Shown: in pieces, positions 6,528-9,287 of the stretch
How the letters are laid out: every line of letters starts with the position of its first letter
Position numbering within the stretch: position 1 is the first letter of the stretch
Source of the DNA: JAZKFR01 sp040386295
Lineage (GTDB): Bacteria; Pseudomonadota; Gammaproteobacteria; Burkholderiales; Rhodocyclaceae
Length of the DNA: 9,287 nucleotides
Direction of reading: 5' to 3'
Assembly: GCA_040386295.1 (NCBI GenBank)
Contig: JAZKFR010000042.1
Span: 1-9,287 of the forward strand
Position numbers and translations under genes: made by a program
Notes under the pieces: generated by a model
Databases searched by the model: none
Seen by the model: the letters and a program-made list of their open reading frames with translations, nothing else
Told to the model about the DNA's origin: nothing

Positions 6528-7145
6528 TCAGAAATACCAATGATCGGTAGGCGACTGAGAAGGGGAGTGCTGAACCTGATACCCCTTCATCGCATCCCGT
6601 TTACTTTCGTCTAGTAACAAAGTAAGCGGTAGGGTTGTCTCTAAACTTGCTGGGTTATGCTCGATTGTTGCAGGCCTGGCCAGGTACCCTAGATAATCAA
6701 GAGCAGGCTTTATAAGCTTTGCCGATCGCATGAAAAGGAGAGCAGTCATGTTGTCAAAGCGCCTAGGATCGCTCAGTATCTCGCCCAGTTTTTCGATGCT
6801 AGGCAGTTCTGGGAAGGTTTCATCGAGCTTCAGTTGGTCCACCAAGCAGTTGGCCGTTTGAGTTGAAGCTATGTGGTCAATTCCAGTGCGCAACAACAAT
6901 TCATACAACAGCTCTCTACTAGTAAACAAAGAACGTTCCTCTTTAGTCCCCAAAGTAATCGTTAGTCCGCGTTCTTCTTCCTGACAGTGAAGCGGCTGCA
7001 AAAAAGATTCAAGGGTTGGGGTAGGGATGAGGTTTGCTAGCGTTGTCCTTTTTTCACTTTCAGTAAGTGGAAGTGGATTTGGTCCATTACTTCTCTGCGA
7101 AAAAGGGTTGGGGGGGGATGAAATGCTTGAGACAGAACTGACCAT
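6528..7145 (-). CDS. Unrecognised 205-aa protein with Ser/Pro-rich N-terminus, putative secreted effector
   Basis: I do not recognise this protein. It is a full ORF from ATG 7145 with an excellent Shine-Dalgarno site (AAGGAG, six bases upstream). The first 28 residues contain no Asp or Glu and are rich in Ser, Pro and Asn (MVSSVSSISSPPNPFSQ), which is typical of type III secretion signals. From about residue 30 to 185 it looks like a soluble, mainly helical domain with several Leu-rich amphipathic stretches, for example SRELLYELLLRTGIDHIAS and SAKLIKPALDYLGYLARP. The C-terminus (HSPSQSPTDHWYF) is again polar. No signal peptide, membrane segment or catalytic motif is evident. It is convergent with rmuC and divergent from btuB, so it is monocistronic, and it carries the same promoter element as the Ser-rich gene at the left edge. 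A secretion chaperone is unlikely given the N-terminus. That it is a gene is well supported; its secretion is inferred. Confidence 0.75.
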   Translation of the reverse strand: MVSSVSSISSPPNPFSQRSNGPNPLPLTESEKRTTLANLIPTPTLESFLQPLHCQEEERGLTITLGTKEERSLFTSRELLYELLLRTGIDHIASTQTANCLVDQLKLDETFPELPSIEKLGEILSDPRRFDNMTALLFMRSAKLIKPALDYLGYLARPATIEHNPASLETTLPLTLLLDESKRDAMKGYQVQHSPSQSPTDHWYF

Positions 7146-7151
7146 AGGTTT

Positions 7152-7157
7152 CTCCTT
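7152..7157 (-). promoter_or_regulatory. Strong Shine-Dalgarno site of the 205-aa protein
   Basis: AAGGAG on the minus strand stands six bases before ATG 7145. It supports this start over the overlapping frame starting at 7264, which has no comparable site. Confidence 0.75.
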
Positions 7158-7254
7158 AAAAAATAGTTAGCCAAGATATATAGGAGTTTCAGGCGTTTAA
7201 GCTGCACTCCATCGAGCTGATGCAATAGGGGATGGCTAAACAGCCGACTTGGAA

Positions 7255-7286
7255 TTAGTGGCAAAAGAAACGTTTTAGTTCCCTGT
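7255..7286 (-). promoter_or_regulatory. hrp-box/ECF-type promoter for the 205-aa protein gene
   Basis: The minus strand reads ACAGGGAACT, fifteen bases, then CCACTAA, ending 109 bp before ATG 7145. GGAACT-N15-CCACTAA matches the HrpL-dependent hrp box GGAACC-N15/16-CCACNNA at all but the sixth base. The ten-base ACAGGGAACT, the N15 spacer length and the terminal ACTAA are identical to the element at 1589-1620, while the spacers themselves differ, which argues for a conserved site rather than a duplicated segment. Confidence 0.65.
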
Positions 7287-7389
7287 TTTTTTGCTCAGGT
7301 TAAATTACTGCGGATTTTGTAGCGCTGCTGCGCAAGCTTAGAGTTCTACATGCATCTTTTCGATGCTTCTGTTTGGCCATCATCGCTAT

Positions 7390-7424
7390 CCGTACAGTCT
7401 GCATAAGCCACACAAACTGTACGG
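7390..7424. repeat. Perfect 9-bp inverted repeat upstream of the btuB leader
   Basis: CCGTACAGT (7390-7398) and ACTGTACGG (7416-7424) are perfect reverse complements around 17 bases. The element lies about 60 bp upstream of the presumed btuB -10 box and 104 bp upstream of the hrp-like promoter of the divergent gene. It has no T-run, so an operator is more likely than a terminator. The rest of 7287-7480 is AT-rich and shows only a small GCATC/GATGC hairpin at 7352-7366; no gene is evident. Confidence 0.5.
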
Positions 7425-7485
7425 GTCAGACAAGCTCAATTGCAGTATTTTCCCAGTCAATTTTTCTAAAAGCATTTTTTTGCGA

Positions 7486-7491
7486 TAGAAT
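7486..7491 (+). promoter_or_regulatory. Possible -10 box for the btuB riboswitch transcript
   Basis: TAGAAT is a one-mismatch -10 box and would start transcription near 7498, about 58 bases before the riboswitch P1 stem. The corresponding -35 region (near 7463, TTTCTA) is poor, so the assignment is weak. A hairpin at 7516-7536 (GGCT-GGCA/TGCC-AGCC with a two-base bulge) would lie at the start of the transcript. Confidence 0.3.
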
Positions 7492-7555
7492 CGCCGCCTC
7501 GTTTTGGCCTGGCTTGGCTGGCAAATTGCCTCAGCCTGGGTTAAAGCGAGAAACC

Positions 7556-7750
7556 GTGCAAGGTGCCGCATGCAGATTCTTCTGTCGCGGTTAAACGGGA
7601 AACAGGTGCACGCGATTGATTTTTGCTTTCGCGCTATGCCTGTGCTGCCCCCGCAACGGTGAGCAAGTGTGGACGTATCAAGAAGCCACTGGGTGATTCC
7701 TGGGAAGGCGATAGGTCAAAACTTGCGAGCCCGGATACCGGCCTTAGCAC
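7556..7750 (+). promoter_or_regulatory. Cobalamin (adenosylcobalamin-type) riboswitch aptamer
   Basis: The conserved blocks of the class-I cobalamin riboswitch occur in order: TTAAACGGGAAACAGGTGC at 7591-7609, GCTGCCCCCGCAACGGTGAGC at 7644-7664 (core CCCCGCAA), GAAGCCACTGGG near 7682-7693 with GGGAAGGC near 7702-7709, and the B12 box AGCCCGGATACCGGCC at 7728-7743. A closing P1 helix is visible: GTGCAAGG (7556-7563) pairs with CCTT-A-GCAC (7742-7750) with one bulged A. It precedes btuB by 169 bases and would lower its expression when cobalamin is plentiful. Confidence 0.95.
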
Positions 7751-7788
7751 AAACACACGGAAGTGCCGCGGGGAGGCGGTCACGGAAG

Positions 7789-7809
7789 GCTGTTTGCTGT
7801 TTGCTGTTT
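7789..7809 (+). repeat. Three 7-bp tandem repeats (GCTGTTT) in the btuB leader
   Basis: Three perfect GCTGTTT units follow one another between the aptamer and the regulatory hairpin. They lie in a T-rich linker with no other clear structure and may simply be slippage. Confidence 0.7.
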
Positions 7810-7877
7810 TCGCAATACGCATTTCGGTTTTTTCTTTATTGCTTCTCTCTTGGCGGCGCTTCTCTTTGCCGACCTAA

Positions 7878-7904
7878 TGGCTTGCGGGGACGCTGGCCAG
7901 TTTT
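7878..7904 (+). promoter_or_regulatory. Expression-platform hairpin of the btuB riboswitch
   Basis: TGGC (7878-7881) pairs with GCCA (7896-7899), followed by GTTTT and then the btuB Shine-Dalgarno site. Its loop holds TTGCGGGG (7882-7889), an exact complement of CCCCGCAA (7649-7656) in the aptamer core. Class-I cobalamin riboswitches are known to join loop L5 of the aptamer to loop L13 of a regulatory hairpin by a kissing interaction; this pair fits that scheme. The hairpin can also fold with an inner GCG-GGGA-CGC stem and looks partly terminator-like. Whether it blocks translation or transcription is open. Confidence 0.6.
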
Positions 7905-7919
7905 GAGAGATGTCTATCT

Positions 7920-9287
7920 ATGTTGCAAGAAAAATCTAAAGCTCGTTTATCCCTAGTTAGCGCGATTGCTGCCTTGTTTTCTGGCGTCTTACCCGCCAGT
8001 TCGCTTGCGGCAAAAGAGCTCGATTCGATCGTCGTTACGGCGACGCGGCAGGCAACGCGCAGCAATGAGTTGCTCGCTGATGTGTCGGTGATTAGCCGTG
8101 AAGAGATTGAGGCTGCTGGACAAAGTTCGCTGGTCGAACTGTTAGCGCGTCAACCTGGCGTTGAATATGCGCGGCGTGGCGGTCCGGGTACGGTGAGTAC
8201 TGTCTTTATTCGGGGCATGAACTCTGCTCACACACTGGTGCTCATCGATGGCGTTCGTAGCGGTTCGGTGAGTTTCGGTACGACGGCTTTTTCGCTTTTG
8301 CCGCTGAATCAAATCGATCACATTGAAATTCTGCGCGGTCCTGCTTCTGCTTTGTATGGCGCTGACGCGATGGGCGGTGTGATCCAGATTTTTACACGCA
8401 ATGGCGAGGGCCCAGCTCGTTTTAATGCCAGCTTGGGCGTTGGTTCGCACAATGTCAGTGATGAGGTCAGTGCGGGGGTTTCGGGTGGAACAGCCGCAGT
8501 TTCTTATAGCTTACAAGCCGGGTATTCGACCTCGCAGGGCTTTAGCGCGATCAATAATCAGGCGAGCGCGCTTTTTGAGCGCGATCACGACGAGTATCGC
8601 AATCAAAATGTCAGCGCGAGCTTTGCTCTACGGCCAGCGTCTGGGCATGAGTTGGGACTTAAAATTCTCAATAGTGATGGCATTAGCGCCTACGATTCAC
8701 TTCCTACGGTCGATGCTTCGACACGGCAGAGCATCAGTAATTACACGGCTTATTCGCGTAATCAGTTGAGTGAGCGCTGGGTCAGCACGCTGCAAGCAGG
8801 GCGCAGCATTGATAGTTATACAGGGCGTTCAAGCGGAATCAGTCAGCCTGGCTCTGTGTCTCGTACCGATCAGAACCAGTTCTCTTGGCAGCACGATATT
8901 CAGTTGCCCCTTGGGCGAGCTCTGCTGGCAACTGAGCTGTTGCAGCAAGAATTGAGCGTGACGACAGCCTTTACGGTTAAAGAAAGAACGATCCGTTCTT
9001 GGCTTGGTGGTTGGAGCGGGGCGCTTGGTTTGCATCAACTGCAATGGAATGTGCGGCACGACGATAACTCGCAGTTCGGCAGCAAAAATACCGGCGTTGC
9101 GGCTTATGGTTACCAGTTTGCGCCACAGTGGCGTGCGCATATTTCGGCTGGAACTGCTTTTAAAGCGCCGACCTTTTACGATCTGTATTACCCAGGATCT
9201 AGCACGCCTAATCTCAAGCCGGAACGCGCTAAAAACACCGAGCTCGGGCTTAACTGGGAAAGAGGTCTTGCGCAGCAGGGGAGTGAG
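7920..9287 (+). CDS. btuB: BtuB-like TonB-dependent vitamin B12 outer-membrane receptor (partial, 3' end outside window)
   Basis: BtuB imports cobalamin across the outer membrane using energy from TonB-ExbB-ExbD. The 456 codons visible include a signal peptide (basic start, hydrophobic 11-24, likely cleavage after SLA or SLAA near residue 30-31), a TonB box DSIVVTA at 35-41, and the plug domain: NELLADVSVISREEIEAAG, VFIRGMNSAHTLVLIDGVR, and LPLNQIDHIEILRGPASALYGADAMGGVIQIFTR ending near 160. Beta-barrel strands follow, including FKAPTFYDLYYPGSSTPNLKPERAKNTELGLNW near residue 414-446, a signature of the BtuB group. ATG 7920 is preferred: GAGAG at 7905-7909 is ten bases away, and the earlier ATG at 7910 opens only a nine-codon out-of-frame ORF. 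The upstream cobalamin riboswitch supports cobalamin as substrate. The rest of the barrel is beyond the window. Confidence 0.92.
   Translation, partial: MLQEKSKARLSLVSAIAALFSGVLPASSLAAKELDSIVVTATRQATRSNELLADVSVISREEIEAAGQSSLVELLARQPGVEYARRGGPGTVSTVFIRGMNSAHTLVLIDGVRSGSVSFGTTAFSLLPLNQIDHIEILRGPASALYGADAMGGVIQIFTRNGEGPARFNASLGVGSHNVSDEVSAGVSGGTAAVSYSLQAGYSTSQGFSAINNQASALFERDHDEYRNQNVSASFALRPASGHELGLKILNSDGISAYDSLPTVDASTRQSISNYTAYSRNQLSERWVSTLQAGRSIDSYTGRSSGISQPGSVSRTDQNQFSWQHDIQLPLGRALLATELLQQELSVTTAFTVKERTIRSWLGGWSGALGLHQLQWNVRHDDNSQFGSKNTGVAAYGYQFAPQWRAHISAGTAFKAPTFYDLYYPGSSTPNLKPERAKNTELGLNWERGLAQQGSE

Noticed and set aside
6295..6550. Open frames on both strands made of TVGTVRTV-type repeats
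   Set aside because: They are out-of-frame readings of the 9-bp array in rmuC and have no support outside the repeat.
7037..7264. A 75-codon minus-strand frame overlapping the start of the 205-aa gene
   Set aside because: It covers the putative hrp-like promoter region and the Shine-Dalgarno site of the real gene, lacks its own ribosome binding site and looks random in composition.
605..7398. ATCCGTACAGTC found both in the left-edge gene (near 605-616, minus strand) and at 7388-7399
   Set aside because: A shared 12-mer is expected by chance in a window of this size; the first copy is coding and has no inverted partner.
7910..7939. Nine-codon ORF starting at ATG 7910 and overlapping the btuB start
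   Set aside because: GAGAG touches its start codon with no spacing, whereas the spacing fits ATG 7920. It is probably chance rather than a leader peptide.
7623..7956. Plus-strand open frames over the btuB leader
   Set aside because: They coincide with the conserved cobalamin riboswitch and its expression platform; the conservation is of RNA, not protein.
1..9287. CRISPR arrays, insertion sequences, tRNA or rRNA genes, replication origin
   Set aside because: I found no spaced repeats, transposase-like frame, tRNA-like fold or rRNA segment. The only repeats are the short ones listed.

Overview
The window looks like bacterial chromosome from a proteobacterium, most likely a betaproteobacterium. 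This rests on the order methyltransferase-rnhA-dnaQ next to a divergent gloB, on the DnaQ and GloB sequence style, and on a class-I cobalamin riboswitch before a btuB-type receptor. G+C looks close to 50% by eye (not counted). Two unrecognised genes look like secreted effectors, which suggests a host-associated organism. The species cannot be fixed from the sequence.

Layout, left to right. (1) 1-1492, minus strand: the first 497 codons of an unrecognised protein with a Ser-rich stalk and one membrane segment; it runs off the left edge. (2) 1493-1905: intergenic, holding this gene's Shine-Dalgarno site, an ECF-type promoter candidate and an inverted repeat. (3) 1906-3907, minus strand: a compact operon of a SAM-dependent methyltransferase, rnhA (RNase HI) and dnaQ (proofreading exonuclease), with an 11-bp overlap and a 12-bp gap. 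(4) 3908-4011: divergent promoter region with a 12-bp direct repeat. (5) 4012-4833, plus strand: gloB (glyoxalase II). (6) 4975-6456, plus strand: rmuC, whose C-terminus is an eleven-unit 9-bp tandem repeat encoding a collagen-like tail, followed by an intrinsic terminator. (7) 6528-7145, minus strand: an unrecognised 205-aa protein with a Ser/Pro-rich N-terminus. (8) 7146-7919: a long intergenic region with the promoter of that gene, an inverted repeat, and a complete cobalamin riboswitch with a plausible expression-platform hairpin. (9) 7920-9287, plus strand: the first 456 codons of a BtuB-like TonB-dependent receptor, running off the right edge.

The most notable observation is that the two unrecognised minus-strand genes, about 5.6 kb apart and separated by housekeeping genes, share the upstream element ACAGGGAACT-N15-YYACTAA, with identical spacing and at a similar distance from the start codon. 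The downstream copy (GGAACT-N15-CCACTAA) closely fits the hrp box (GGAACC-N15/16-CCACNNA) used by the type III secretion sigma factor HrpL, and it also resembles other ECF sigma promoters. Together with N-termini low in acidic residues, this suggests the two are co-regulated, probably type III-secreted, proteins. The remaining genes are ordinary: DNA replication and repair (dnaQ, rnhA, rmuC), methylglyoxal detoxification (gloB) and B12 uptake under riboswitch control.
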